The notes beneath the pieces were generated by a model. The model worked only from the letters and a program-made list of their open reading frames with translations, did not search any database and was not told the DNA's origin. Below are positions 28,186 through 36,915 of a stretch of DNA of 64,000 nt, piece after piece. The position numbers and the translations under genes are program-made. This DNA comes from Salinimicrobium sp050750585 (GTDB lineage Bacteria; Bacteroidota; Bacteroidia; Flavobacteriales; Flavobacteriaceae), in contig NZ_JBOJLM010000018.1 in the NCBI RefSeq assembly GCF_050750585.1, positions 1 to 64,000 on the forward strand, read 5' to 3'. Every line of letters starts with the position of its first letter. Position 1 is the stretch's first letter.

Positions 28186-29031
28186 TCAAGCACTTAATCG
28201 TTCAACGATTATTGGGATGGAGATCCTATATAATAGCAATGCAATAATAAACAATGGTAAACAAAGTACCATTAATATCATATAATAGGTCAAGAATTCT
28301 GGTGAAGCACCAGTTAAAAGATCACGACTGGTTAATATAACCGGAGTGAAGGGATTAAACTCCATTATTGTTCTCATCATCCCTTCTTTTGGCATGGCAT
28401 AAACTACTGGAGTTATATACATTAAGAAACTAAATCCCATAGAAGTAATTTTAGCCACATCCTTATATAACATCCCAATGGGCGTTAGGAATAACCCGAT
28501 TGTGGTCCCAAACAATAAGGCTCCAACAATTGCAAAGGGCAATAATAATAAGCCCCAGTGAAAACCCAGTCCAAATAAAAAAATGAAGATCAAAAGTAAA
28601 GCAATCTTTACAGATGCATTAAACAATAATTTATAAACCCCGGAAATGATTAATGCCTCCTTTGGGAAATTGATCTTACTCAGTAATCCGCGAGCAGAAT
28701 TAGTGCTTTGAGATGGAGAGTTAATTGCCTCTGTAATTATTGACCACAGTAAAGTTCCCGAAAATACAAACACCGGATAGGGAATACCAGTATCTGTGAC
28801 CTGGATAGTTCCTGAAAGATTTAAGAATACCCAAACTGCCGCAGTAGCAAGTGGAGTTAAAAAAGCCCATAAAATTCCTAAATAAGATTGTCGATATTGT
28901 GCCTTTATATCCCTTTCAGCTAGTTGCCTTGCTAAAAACCGGGAGTTATAGATATCATTAAGGCTCTCCTTTAGATGTTTTCCCAGACTTAAATTATTTT
29001 CTTTTTGATATATCCTGGTTTCTAAAGCCAT
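28186..29031 (-). CDS. Polysaccharide ABC exporter permease (Wzm-like)
   Basis: 281 residues with six hydrophobic segments and the ABC-2 polysaccharide exporter hallmark near the N-terminus: LAERDIKAQYRQSYLGILWA, followed by a hydrophobic LTPLATAAVWVF segment. GLLSKINFPKEALI and MLYKDVAKITSMGFSFLMYI are further family blocks. It forms the channel with the Wzt-like ATPase. It starts 29 bases from the upstream GT4 gene and belongs to the same transcript direction. Confidence 0.92.
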   Translation of the reverse strand: MALETRIYQKENNLSLGKHLKESLNDIYNSRFLARQLAERDIKAQYRQSYLGILWAFLTPLATAAVWVFLNLSGTIQVTDTGIPYPVFVFSGTLLWSIITEAINSPSQSTNSARGLLSKINFPKEALIISGVYKLLFNASVKIALLLIFIFLFGLGFHWGLLLLPFAIVGALLFGTTIGLFLTPIGMLYKDVAKITSMGFSFLMYITPVVYAMPKEGMMRTIMEFNPFTPVILTSRDLLTGASPEFLTYYMILMVLCLPLFIIALLLYRISIPIIVERLSA

Positions 29032-29060
29032 TTATATTAAGGTTGTATTTTCCTGATATC

Positions 29061-30185
29061 TTAATTACCTGATTCCAGATAAATATTCAATGAATTATAA
29101 ATTTGAGGGCAGATTTCAGCTGGTGTAAACTTAGAAAATAATTTTCTACTCTCCCGCCCATGCCGGCAGAGAAGTTCCCTATCCTCATAGTATTTAACGA
29201 TCTGCTCAGCCATCTCTTCAATACTAAGATAGGGCACTATGGTACCACCGCCAATTTTTAAAATCTCGGTGGTACCTGTTGCATCTTCAAAACAAATGAT
29301 TGGTATACCCATCCTACCCACTTCAATACATACTAAAGGAAATGGATCTTCCCGCGAAGTGAGAAGAAAAACGTCAAAACTTTTATAAGAATTATAAGGA
29401 TCACTTGTAGGACCCTTAAAACTAAGTTTATTTTGGAGACCTAATTTTCTAATATCCTCATCCATAATTAATTTCTCTGTAACTGGAAGAGATCCCACCC
29501 AGTTAAAATGAATTGGCAAATAAGGATAATTTTTATTTAAATATCTGCATACCTGTAAAAAAATATCTCCTCCTTTTCTCCAGTGTAAGGTGCCGGATGT
29601 TCCCACGGTGAAATTATTTAATTCCTTGTTATCTTCACCTATAACTTCCATGGGAGAAAATTCGTAAATAGTATTTACTTTTCCAGGAAGAACTTTATGA
29701 TTATCTATTAAATTTTTTCTTACAAGATTTGAGGCTGCTATAAAAAAGCTGATTTTATTTATGTACATATCAAAAGTAGGAAGGACAAGTTGTATAACTG
29801 TCTCCAATTCATGGACATGACATATTAGTTTGCTATTGCAATAACTTAATATTTGTGAAGCTACAGGGAGTGAAGATACTGTATTAGCGTAAATTACGCT
29901 ATAATTCTTCTGTGCGAATTCTTTTATCCATAAATCATCAAACCCTAAAAAGCCCAAGAAATTTTTCTTAATTACACCATATAATGGAAGACTCGAATTC
30001 TGAGGCTTTATCGTGAAATTATCTCCTGCTTTTCTAAAATCTTCCTCCAGTTCTCCTCCCTTTAAAGCTAAAATATCAATATAATACTGTGCATAATTCT
30101 GTTTCAGCCATTTAATAAAATAAAGTAAAACTATTGGAGCACCCGTGCGGGATGCGTCGTGTGTGATAAAAAGAATTTTTTTCAA
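29061..30185 (-). CDS. Glycosyltransferase, GT4 type (paralogue of 22167-23300)
   Basis: 374 residues. MKKILFITHDASRTGAPIVL starts the acceptor domain; SREDPFPLVCIEVGRMGIPI near residue 278 is the donor site, followed by GGGTIVPYLSI. It is collinear with the paralogue at 22167 throughout. Its four-base overlap with the GT2 gene at 30182 reproduces the arrangement of the other pair exactly. The two copies have diverged well beyond recent duplication. Confidence 0.88.
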   Translation of the reverse strand: MKKILFITHDASRTGAPIVLLYFIKWLKQNYAQYYIDILALKGGELEEDFRKAGDNFTIKPQNSSLPLYGVIKKNFLGFLGFDDLWIKEFAQKNYSVIYANTVSSLPVASQILSYCNSKLICHVHELETVIQLVLPTFDMYINKISFFIAASNLVRKNLIDNHKVLPGKVNTIYEFSPMEVIGEDNKELNNFTVGTSGTLHWRKGGDIFLQVCRYLNKNYPYLPIHFNWVGSLPVTEKLIMDEDIRKLGLQNKLSFKGPTSDPYNSYKSFDVFLLTSREDPFPLVCIEVGRMGIPIICFEDATGTTEILKIGGGTIVPYLSIEEMAEQIVKYYEDRELLCRHGRESRKLFSKFTPAEICPQIYNSLNIYLESGN

Positions 30186-31096
30186 TTTTTCAGTGACTTT
30201 TTTCTTCTTAGAGAATATAGATATAATCTAGGAACCGAAAAATTTTGTTTAAATAAAAAAAGTTGGGTCATCATTAAAAAAGATTTTAAGTACCGTCCCT
30301 CTTTAATATAGCTAGCCATAATACCGATTCTAAAATTTAATATACTCTCTTGAAGTAAATTAATTCTTTTTTTAAATACAGGATCGGCTTTTAAATGCTG
30401 AAGTATATCAACATTCACCTCTCCTGGTTTACTTTTTTCCTGTCTTAAAGACGTAGAAGTTCCAAAACCCTTTCGATAAACAGCGGTAGGTTTATTTAAG
30501 TAATAAATTTTTCCTCCCTGGCTTATTACCAGCAAATAAGTAGGCCAGTCTCCATAAGGAAAAGAAGGAATCCACTGTTTCATTTTATCAGTAAGTGGCA
30601 CCTTCCTAAATAATGCAGTAACGGAGGCAATATAATTACCTTTTACCAGATCCTCAAAATTTGAAATTTGTGGGCCATTATTTTTTCTAGGTTCATCTTT
30701 TTTACCGGTTGGAAATAAATCAATCTTGTTTGTATAAATAATATTAAAATCGGGATTTTCTTCTAAAAACTCCACCTGCTTCTGAAGTTTCAGAGGATCT
30801 ATCCAATAATCGTCTCCATCGCAGATCGCAACATATCTTCCAGTACAGGCACTATAGGTTTTCACATAATTTGCTCCTAAACCCAGATTCCTTTTGTTAA
30901 GCAATAGCTTTATTTTTTTCGGATTCTCTTCAGCATATTTTATGCAAATTTTTCTTGTTTGGTCCGTACTGCAATCTTCTCCGATCACTAATTCATAATT
31001 AAAGCTCGTAAGCTGTTTCAGAACACCTTCTATAGCCTGTGCTATGTATTTTTCCTGATTATAAGTTAACATAAATATACTTACACAAACTGCCAT
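30182..31096 (-). CDS. Glycosyltransferase, GT2 type (paralogue of 23297-24238)
   Basis: 304 residues. VSIFMLTYNQEKYIAQAIEG, YELVIGEDCSTDQTRKI and YVAICDGDDYWIDPLKLQKQ form the GT-A core. The C-terminal tail is strongly basic and aromatic (YLYSLRRKKSLKN), a possible membrane-associating element. It pairs with the GT4 gene as described for the other module. It could add the first or a branch sugar; nothing specifies which. Confidence 0.88.
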   Translation of the reverse strand: MAVCVSIFMLTYNQEKYIAQAIEGVLKQLTSFNYELVIGEDCSTDQTRKICIKYAEENPKKIKLLLNKRNLGLGANYVKTYSACTGRYVAICDGDDYWIDPLKLQKQVEFLEENPDFNIIYTNKIDLFPTGKKDEPRKNNGPQISNFEDLVKGNYIASVTALFRKVPLTDKMKQWIPSFPYGDWPTYLLVISQGGKIYYLNKPTAVYRKGFGTSTSLRQEKSKPGEVNVDILQHLKADPVFKKRINLLQESILNFRIGIMASYIKEGRYLKSFLMMTQLFLFKQNFSVPRLYLYSLRRKKSLKN

Positions 31097-31137
31097 TATA
31101 ATTGTTTTATCGAATCCAATTTTTTTCTATAAATTTG

Positions 31138-32094
31138 CTAGAAATCTTGTGTTATATCTTTATATATACGCAGGATCTGAGATCTGGGAGTACAATTATT
31201 ATGAAAGTATTTTTTCCCTCCAGAAGCCACTTTCTTGTGATAGGTTGGGTTCCTTAGCAGAAATTTAAATAATTCAGGAATTTCCCGCGTATCTTCAATC
31301 ATATGAATTTCTTCGCCATGAATTGGAAAGACTGGTAAGTAGATTTTCCATGGAAGAGAAAGCAGAAATGTTCCTAAATTCAGATATTCTCCCACTCTCC
31401 AACTTATAGCCCCTAATACAGCCGGGTTGTTGAAATTAACCATTGAACGAGAGGATTTTTTTTCAAATTCTTTCCAACTATATCTTTTAGTGCCTAAGGC
31501 CTCATCCAATTGCGAAAAATTTCCCTCTTTTCGAGGTACTAATCCTCCTTCAAAGTTAATCGTGGAATTACTTCGGCAGGTTTTTATGAACTGTGCTCGT
31601 TGAATATTCGCCTCGCCCTCCTTTTTCCAAATAGACCCGGAAAAAAAAATATAGTTAGTAAATTCGTAAGTGTTCTTAAAATTCCGGTAAGGGGGGCGCT
31701 TGGTGTGAGCGCTTATGTCTCTCAAAACTTTTTCAAGACCACACTCCCGATACCAGTCGAATCCAAATAGTTTCTTATAAAGCCACCACAAATTAACCGG
31801 GTAATGTGGAAACAGGGCTCTAACCTTTGGCAAATTGTAGTCTGGCTTCTCTTTGAGCTTATTTGTAGTGTAATACAAAGCAGCCTCATCGTATAACCCC
31901 TGTTGTACACCTATGGGATCGTGATTGTCAATAACAATATTTTTTTTACCTATTCTTAGGATCAGAATGGGTGTACCGTTCCATTTTCTGAATTCCTCAT
32001 TTGGTTCATATTCAAAACGTCCAATTTCATTTAATCCCGCCAAATAATAGCTACTAACATAACTCGGAATATTTAAAATTTGAATAGTACCCAT
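31138..32094 (-). CDS. Uncharacterised glycan-cluster protein, possible glycosyltransferase
   Basis: 318 residues starting MGTIQILNIPSYVSSYYLAG. I do not recognise a family with confidence. Visible features: an acidic, aromatic N-terminal half, PILILRIGKKNIVIDNHDPI near residue 45, PKVRALFPHYPVNLWWLYKK near 95, and PVFPIHGEEIHMIEDTREIP near residue 260. The C-terminus HKKVASGGKKYFHNNCTPRS resembles the end of GT-B enzymes that act as glycosyltransferase-1 homologues. It is the first gene of the long minus-strand array, 41 bases before the GT2 gene. Confidence 0.6.
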   Translation of the reverse strand: MGTIQILNIPSYVSSYYLAGLNEIGRFEYEPNEEFRKWNGTPILILRIGKKNIVIDNHDPIGVQQGLYDEAALYYTTNKLKEKPDYNLPKVRALFPHYPVNLWWLYKKLFGFDWYRECGLEKVLRDISAHTKRPPYRNFKNTYEFTNYIFFSGSIWKKEGEANIQRAQFIKTCRSNSTINFEGGLVPRKEGNFSQLDEALGTKRYSWKEFEKKSSRSMVNFNNPAVLGAISWRVGEYLNLGTFLLSLPWKIYLPVFPIHGEEIHMIEDTREIPELFKFLLRNPTYHKKVASGGKKYFHNNCTPRSQILRIYKDITQDF

Positions 32095-32287
32095 GGATTT
32101 TATTGAAGTGTAATTATAAGAATATTTTATCGCTTTTCAGATTTTCATTTTATAGCGACAATCGGAAGTTTTAACTGCACCAATGTCAGTTTCGCCAGGT
32201 CAAATATTATGACATTACCCCGTAGAGCTAAAAAAATAAATTATACCGGGGCAAATGGACTCTGATTAACCTATATTATAGAAAGGT

Positions 32288-32321
32288 TTATTTTTCCATC
32301 CAATAGAAATATCTACTTTTG
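32288..32321 (+). promoter_or_regulatory. Putative Bacteroidetes-type promoter of the 32339 operon
   Basis: TACTTTTG at 32314-32321 matches the -7 consensus TAnnTTTG exactly. An A/T-rich TTTATT lies near the expected -33 position, but a clear TTTG is missing. The start codon follows 18 bases downstream. The region 32095-32338 also separates the minus-strand array from this plus-strand operon and holds no gene. Confidence 0.5.
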
Positions 32322-32338
32322 ATTTTAATACTTCTTAA

Positions 32339-33286
32339 ATGCTTATAGTCGCCAATTATCATTACATCCGGGAAGATTTTTCCGCACCATATCCAAGTAT
32401 TTTTGGTTTGACTCCTTCAAAATTTAAAGCACAGCTGGAACAGCTCTCCAGGTTTGGAAATTTTATTTCCCAGCAGGATTTACTTTACCATCCAAAAAGG
32501 GCATTTGAAAAGAACTTTTTTCTCATCACTTTTGATGATGGTTTGAAAGAACAGTATGAACTTGCCAAACCTATGCTGGAGGAGATGGGGATTCCTTACA
32601 TTTTTTTTATCAACACCTCCAACTTCAGTGACAAGAAAGTTTCTTTGGTACATAAGATCCATTTACTGCGGTCACAGGTAGCCCCGAAAGAGCTGCTGCA
32701 GGAATTGGAGGTAAATTCACTTTCAGAAATAGAAGAAAAGGCTGCTGTAAAACATTATAATTACGACAGCAAAGAAAACGCCCTTTTGAAATATCTACTT
32801 AATTTTAAACTTAGCCTCGAACAGCAAAAGAAGTTTGTGGATCCTTTGTTTGCTGAAGTCTTTGAGGAAGAGAAAGTTGCAGAAGAGCTGTACTTTACAG
32901 AAGAAATGCTTCAGGAATTGTATAAAAAAGGGGTTTTAGGATCTCATTCCCACCGGCATTTACCCCTGGGACTAATTTCATCTGCTGAGGTTGAAAAGGA
33001 AATGCGGAACACGCAGGATTTCTTTTTAGAACGCTTCGGGCAAAAGGCAGTTTCGCTGAGTTACCCCTATGGTTCACGGGATTCCTGTGAAGGGATTCAG
33101 GAAATTGTGCAAAAGGCGGGGTTTCAGTTAGGATTTACCATGGAAAGAGCAGGCAATATCTCCTTAAAAGAAGACAGCCTTCTTATCGCCAGATACGACT
33201 GTAACGATCTACCCGGCGAGAAAAACAATTTGTTTGGAAATGAAGATCCTTTTAAACTTTCAGCTTTAAGACAATGGCATATATAA
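32339..33286 (+). CDS. Polysaccharide deacetylase (NodB-homology, CE4 type)
   Basis: 315 residues. The CE4 motifs are present in order: FLITFDDGLKEQYELA near residue 62 (catalytic Asp and metal Asp), GSHSHRHLPLG near residue 201 (the metal histidines) and VSLSYPYGSRDSC near 235. The enzyme removes N-acetyl groups from a sugar, here probably of the surface glycan or its precursor. The 3' end overlaps the next gene, a formyltransferase, by 13 bases. It lacks an obvious signal peptide, so it likely acts in the cytoplasm. Confidence 0.9.
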   Translation: MLIVANYHYIREDFSAPYPSIFGLTPSKFKAQLEQLSRFGNFISQQDLLYHPKRAFEKNFFLITFDDGLKEQYELAKPMLEEMGIPYIFFINTSNFSDKKVSLVHKIHLLRSQVAPKELLQELEVNSLSEIEEKAAVKHYNYDSKENALLKYLLNFKLSLEQQKKFVDPLFAEVFEEEKVAEELYFTEEMLQELYKKGVLGSHSHRHLPLGLISSAEVEKEMRNTQDFFLERFGQKAVSLSYPYGSRDSCEGIQEIVQKAGFQLGFTMERAGNISLKEDSLLIARYDCNDLPGEKNNLFGNEDPFKLSALRQWHI

Positions 33287-34083
33287 GAACAGTTTTACTT
33301 ACAAGTAATAGCCTGCGGCATAAATATATTGCCCACTGCCTGGCTTCGAAACTCGATCTTGCACTAATTGTTACTGAACAAAAATCATCACGCATAACCG
33401 AAACCGGTGGTTATAACGAGGACGAAGCCTTATTCATCAGGCAACATTTTATAGCCAGAGAAACTTCAGAAAAGAAATATTTTGGAGAGTACAGCGAATT
33501 TCCTTCTAATATACCTTTACTGGAAGTAGAGCATGGAGAAATCAATAGTTCGCAGGTAGTTAAAACTATAGAAAAGGTAACAGCTGATTACATTGTCCTC
33601 TTTGGAACCTCTATAATAAAGGACCAGCTGTTAGAAAAATATTCCGGGAGAATCATTAATCTGCATCTTGGCCTTTCCCCCTACTATCGGGGTTCAGCCA
33701 CAAATTTGTTTCCCTACTTCTTTGGAGAACCCGAGTGTATTGGTGGCACTTTCCATCTGGCTACTGCAGAGGTGGATAAAGGAGAAATTTTGCACCAGTT
33801 TCGCCCGGATATAAGTCCAGACGATAATTTGCATGACATAGGGAACAAAGTTATCTTAAAAGGTGGCGAGATCCTTCCTGAGATTCTGAAGGATTATGAG
33901 GTCGGGAAAATTATACCCGAAGGACAAAAAGGTTCCGGGAAAATCTGCAGGAATAAAGATCTGAGTCCGGAGGTGTTAAGGGACATTTACAGGAGTTTTG
34001 ATGCAGGTTTAATTGAGGAATATTTGGCAGATAAGAGAATAAGGAATGAGGCTAAACCCATAATTTCGAATTACGCAAATTAA
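33274..34083 (+). CDS. Formyltransferase-family protein
   Basis: 269 residues. The Formyl_trans_N core is visible: ADYIVLFGTSIIKDQLLEKY, then GRIINLHLGLSPYYRGSATN near residue 125, with the catalytic Asn-x-His and the PYYRG loop, and later DKGEILHQFRPDI. It would transfer a formyl group from N10-formyl-tetrahydrofolate to an amino sugar. Overlap with the deacetylase suggests a relay in which the N-acetyl group is removed and the amine formylated. This is inference; the family also contains methionyl-tRNA formyltransferases, which are longer. Confidence 0.8.
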   Translation: MAYIRTVLLTSNSLRHKYIAHCLASKLDLALIVTEQKSSRITETGGYNEDEALFIRQHFIARETSEKKYFGEYSEFPSNIPLLEVEHGEINSSQVVKTIEKVTADYIVLFGTSIIKDQLLEKYSGRIINLHLGLSPYYRGSATNLFPYFFGEPECIGGTFHLATAEVDKGEILHQFRPDISPDDNLHDIGNKVILKGGEILPEILKDYEVGKIIPEGQKGSGKICRNKDLSPEVLRDIYRSFDAGLIEEYLADKRIRNEAKPIISNYAN

Positions 34084-34263
34084 AGTGAATTTCACAGATT
34101 AAGTACAAGTACCAAATTCCAAGCACCAAATTCCAAAGTGGAACCTCTCAATTAGCAAGCTATAACAGAGATATTCGTGAATTCGTGGCTGTTTTCAATT
34201 TGCAATTAAAAACTATCAAATAACCAATTAACCATTCACTAATTCCCCATTCCCAAAAAACCT

Positions 34264-34271
34264 TATATTTG
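34264..34271 (+). promoter_or_regulatory. Putative -7 promoter element for the 34296 gene
   Basis: TATATTTG matches TAnnTTTG perfectly. It includes a TTG triplet that opens the longest reading frame of the following gene (34269). Since the promoter element itself is not expected to be translated, the real start is probably the in-frame TTG at 34296. The 185-base spacer before it carries C/A-rich, partly seven-base-period leader DNA. Confidence 0.5.
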
Positions 34272-34295
34272 AATCAAACCAAATCAGCCGGCGCT

Positions 34296-35693
34296 TTGAC
34301 AGCTAAAAAGAAGATCCTTATCCTGCTTCCCGATGGAGTAGGCCTGAGGAATTTTGCCTTTACCTCTTTTGTGGCAATAGGAGAAAAACTGGGTTGGGAG
34401 GTCATATTTTGGAATCATACTCCATTTGATCTTTCCCAATTCAATTTTAGCCAAATTAAGCTTCAGGGAAGAATCCGTTCCAAAACCGACCTGTTGAAAA
34501 GGGCAAAAATAGAAGCCGAGCTGGATCATTTTTCAAGAAAATTTGAGGACCCTGTTTATCAAACCTACAAATTCCCGACTTCTCAAAAAGGAATTAAACC
34601 TTTTATTAAGAACAGAATCATCAGTTTATTAATTAATAATCATCGGGGAGAAGAAGGATTGCAACGGCTTCGAAAAAAATTAAAATTCTCAGAGAGGAAG
34701 GGCTCCTTTTACGAACACTGTAAAACCATCCTGCAAAAAGAAAAACCGGATTTTATTTTTTGTACTAATCAGCGACCTGCAGCTGCTATCGCCCCTCTCA
34801 CCGCCGCACTGGATTTAAACATTCCAACGGGTACATTTATTTTTTCCTGGGACAACCTGCCAAAGGCTACCATGGTAGTGGAAACAGATTACTATTTTGT
34901 TTGGAGTGACTATATGAAAATGGAACTTCTGAAGTATTATCCTCATATTAGATCTGAACAGACTTTAGTGACGGGGAGTCCGCAGTTTGAGCCCCATTTT
35001 GACCTGACTTTGAGACAGAGCCGCCAGGATTTTTTCCGGGAACATAATCTTGATCTTTCTAAAAAATATATTTGTTTTAGTGGAGATGATAAAACTACCT
35101 GTCCGGATGATCCTCAATATCTGGATGACATTGCCGATTCAGTAAAAAAGCTCAATAGCGAAGGTTCAAATTTGGGAATAATATTCAGGAGATGTCCGGT
35201 GGACTTTTCAGATCGTTATGATGAAGTATTAACAAGGCACAAAGATCTAATTACTCCCATTGCTCCCCTATGGAAAAAAGTAGGTGATAACTGGAATACT
35301 ATTTTACCCACAAAAAAAGATCTTGCTCTACAGATAAACACCATAATTCATACAGAAGCTGTGGTGAACCTTGCTTCTTCCATGGTATTCGACTACGGAA
35401 TCTTTGATAAACCCTGTTTGTACCTAAATTATGAAGTTGAAAATAAAGAAGACAATACATGGACTCCTCAAAAGGTCTATAATTTTGTTCACTTTAGATC
35501 CATGCCTTCCACAAAAACTGTTTTCTGGGTAAATTCCAGAAAAAAAATTTCTAAAAAGTTAGAACTTGCACTTGCTGCCAAACCAGAGGATCTTAAGGAA
35601 ACCAGGAAATGGTTCAAGAAAATAAATATACATCCCCCTCAAGAGGCTTCGCAAAGGATTTGGGAGGAGATTGAGAGGATTACCATGAAATGA
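34296..35693 (+). CDS. Putative capsule-type glycosyl- or glycerophosphotransferase
   Basis: About 465 residues from the TTG at 34296 (MTAKKKILILLPDGVG). The alternative TTG at 34269 lies inside the -7 promoter element. GT-B-like features: KPDFIFCTNQRPAAAIAPLT near residue 160, NIPTGTFIFSWDNLPKAT near 185, TDYYFVWSDYMKMELL and LVTGSPQFEPHFDL near 230. Near residue 355 VVNLASSMVFDYGIFDKPCL resembles the donor region of CDP-glycerol phosphotransferase-like and surface carbohydrate proteins. I cannot name the family. No ATG is available near the N-terminus. Confidence 0.65.
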   Translation: MTAKKKILILLPDGVGLRNFAFTSFVAIGEKLGWEVIFWNHTPFDLSQFNFSQIKLQGRIRSKTDLLKRAKIEAELDHFSRKFEDPVYQTYKFPTSQKGIKPFIKNRIISLLINNHRGEEGLQRLRKKLKFSERKGSFYEHCKTILQKEKPDFIFCTNQRPAAAIAPLTAALDLNIPTGTFIFSWDNLPKATMVVETDYYFVWSDYMKMELLKYYPHIRSEQTLVTGSPQFEPHFDLTLRQSRQDFFREHNLDLSKKYICFSGDDKTTCPDDPQYLDDIADSVKKLNSEGSNLGIIFRRCPVDFSDRYDEVLTRHKDLITPIAPLWKKVGDNWNTILPTKKDLALQINTIIHTEAVVNLASSMVFDYGIFDKPCLYLNYEVENKEDNTWTPQKVYNFVHFRSMPSTKTVFWVNSRKKISKKLELALAAKPEDLKETRKWFKKINIHPPQEASQRIWEEIERITMK

Positions 35694-35766
35694 CGGACTG
35701 CTCAGCGACGGATTGCCACGTCCTCCTTTGTCGGCCTCGCAATGACAATATAACAAAGAATTGATA

Positions 35767-36909
35767 ATGCATATTGGATTTTTAACTCCCGAATACCCAC
35801 ATCCCCGTTCCGGTCCTGCCGCAGGACTCGGCACCAGTATAAAGAATATGGCGACAGCACTTGTAGAAAATAAGGTGAAAGTTTCCATTTTTATATTTGA
35901 CCAGCAGGAGGATGACATCTTTACAGAAAACGGAATAAAATTCCATTTCATAAAACATAGGAGCTTTAAGCTAATTGGCTGGTACCTGCACCGGAAATTC
36001 CTTCAGAATTACCTCAACAAATACATTGCTGTAGATAAAATTGACGCCATAGAAGCCCCCGACTGGACCGGGATCACTGCTTTTATGAAACTGCGTTGCC
36101 CTTTGGTAATAAGAATGAACGGCAGTGATGCATACTTCTGTAAACTGGAGAACCGGCAACAGAAGCAAAAGAATTTCTGGTTTGAGAAACTGGCGCTGCA
36201 GGGAGCAGATCATTTATTGTCTGTGAGCAGTTTTACCGCAGAAGAAACCCGAAAGATCTTTCAGCTTAAAAAGAAAATTAAAGTAATTCCCAATTCGATA
36301 GATGTAAAGCGATTTCAACCCTTACAGGAGAAGATGCAGGAAGGAAGCATCCTTTATTTTGGAAGCATTATAAGGAAAAAAGGTGTCCTGGAGCTACCAG
36401 CGATCTTCAACAGGGTCATTGAAGAAGTACCTGGAGCACGACTCATTTTGGCGGGAAAAGATGTGCCGGATATAAGCACAGGAAAATCTACCAAAGAATT
36501 AATGATGAGACAATTCAATTCTTCAGCAGCAGAAAAAGTAGAATGGTTGGGAAGTCTGCCGTATGAAGCTGTACTTGATGAAATTGCCAAAGCCCGGGTA
36601 GTGGTCCTTCCTTCCTTTGCTGAAGCTTTGCCCATGACCTGGATCGAAGCCATGGCTATGGAAAAAGCTTTAGTAACATCAAACATTGGATGGGCGAAGG
36701 AGGTTATGGTTGATGGAAAAACAGGTTTTATGGTCGACCCTAAAGATCATGAAGCCTTTTCAGAAAAAGTAGTTACACTATTAAAGGACCCCCGCCTGGC
36801 AAAGCAGATGGGCAAAGCAGCCAGGGGACGTGTTTTGGAAAAGTTTTCTACAGAAGTGGTGGTGGAGCAGAATATTAGATTTTATGAGGAGGTTGTGAAA
36901 AGGTCCTAA
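35767..36909 (+). CDS. Glycosyltransferase, GT4 type
   Basis: 380 residues from ATG 35767 (MHIGFLTPEYPHPRSGPAAG); an upstream TTG two codons earlier is less likely. SILYFGSIIRKKGVLELPAI near residue 198 starts the donor domain and FAEALPMTWIEAMAMEKAL near residue 290 is the E-x7-E site. It closes the plus-strand deacetylase-formyltransferase operon. A REP-like spacer (GGATTGCC, CGCAATGAC) separates it from the previous gene. Confidence 0.9.
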   Translation: MHIGFLTPEYPHPRSGPAAGLGTSIKNMATALVENKVKVSIFIFDQQEDDIFTENGIKFHFIKHRSFKLIGWYLHRKFLQNYLNKYIAVDKIDAIEAPDWTGITAFMKLRCPLVIRMNGSDAYFCKLENRQQKQKNFWFEKLALQGADHLLSVSSFTAEETRKIFQLKKKIKVIPNSIDVKRFQPLQEKMQEGSILYFGSIIRKKGVLELPAIFNRVIEEVPGARLILAGKDVPDISTGKSTKELMMRQFNSSAAEKVEWLGSLPYEAVLDEIAKARVVVLPSFAEALPMTWIEAMAMEKALVTSNIGWAKEVMVDGKTGFMVDPKDHEAFSEKVVTLLKDPRLAKQMGKAARGRVLEKFSTEVVVEQNIRFYEEVVKRS

Positions 36910-36915
36910 TCATGA

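Noticed and set aside
32095..32338. Possible small gene or regulatory RNA in the divergent spacer
   Set aside because: No open frame with support and no convincing hairpin; only the -7 element near 32314 stands out.
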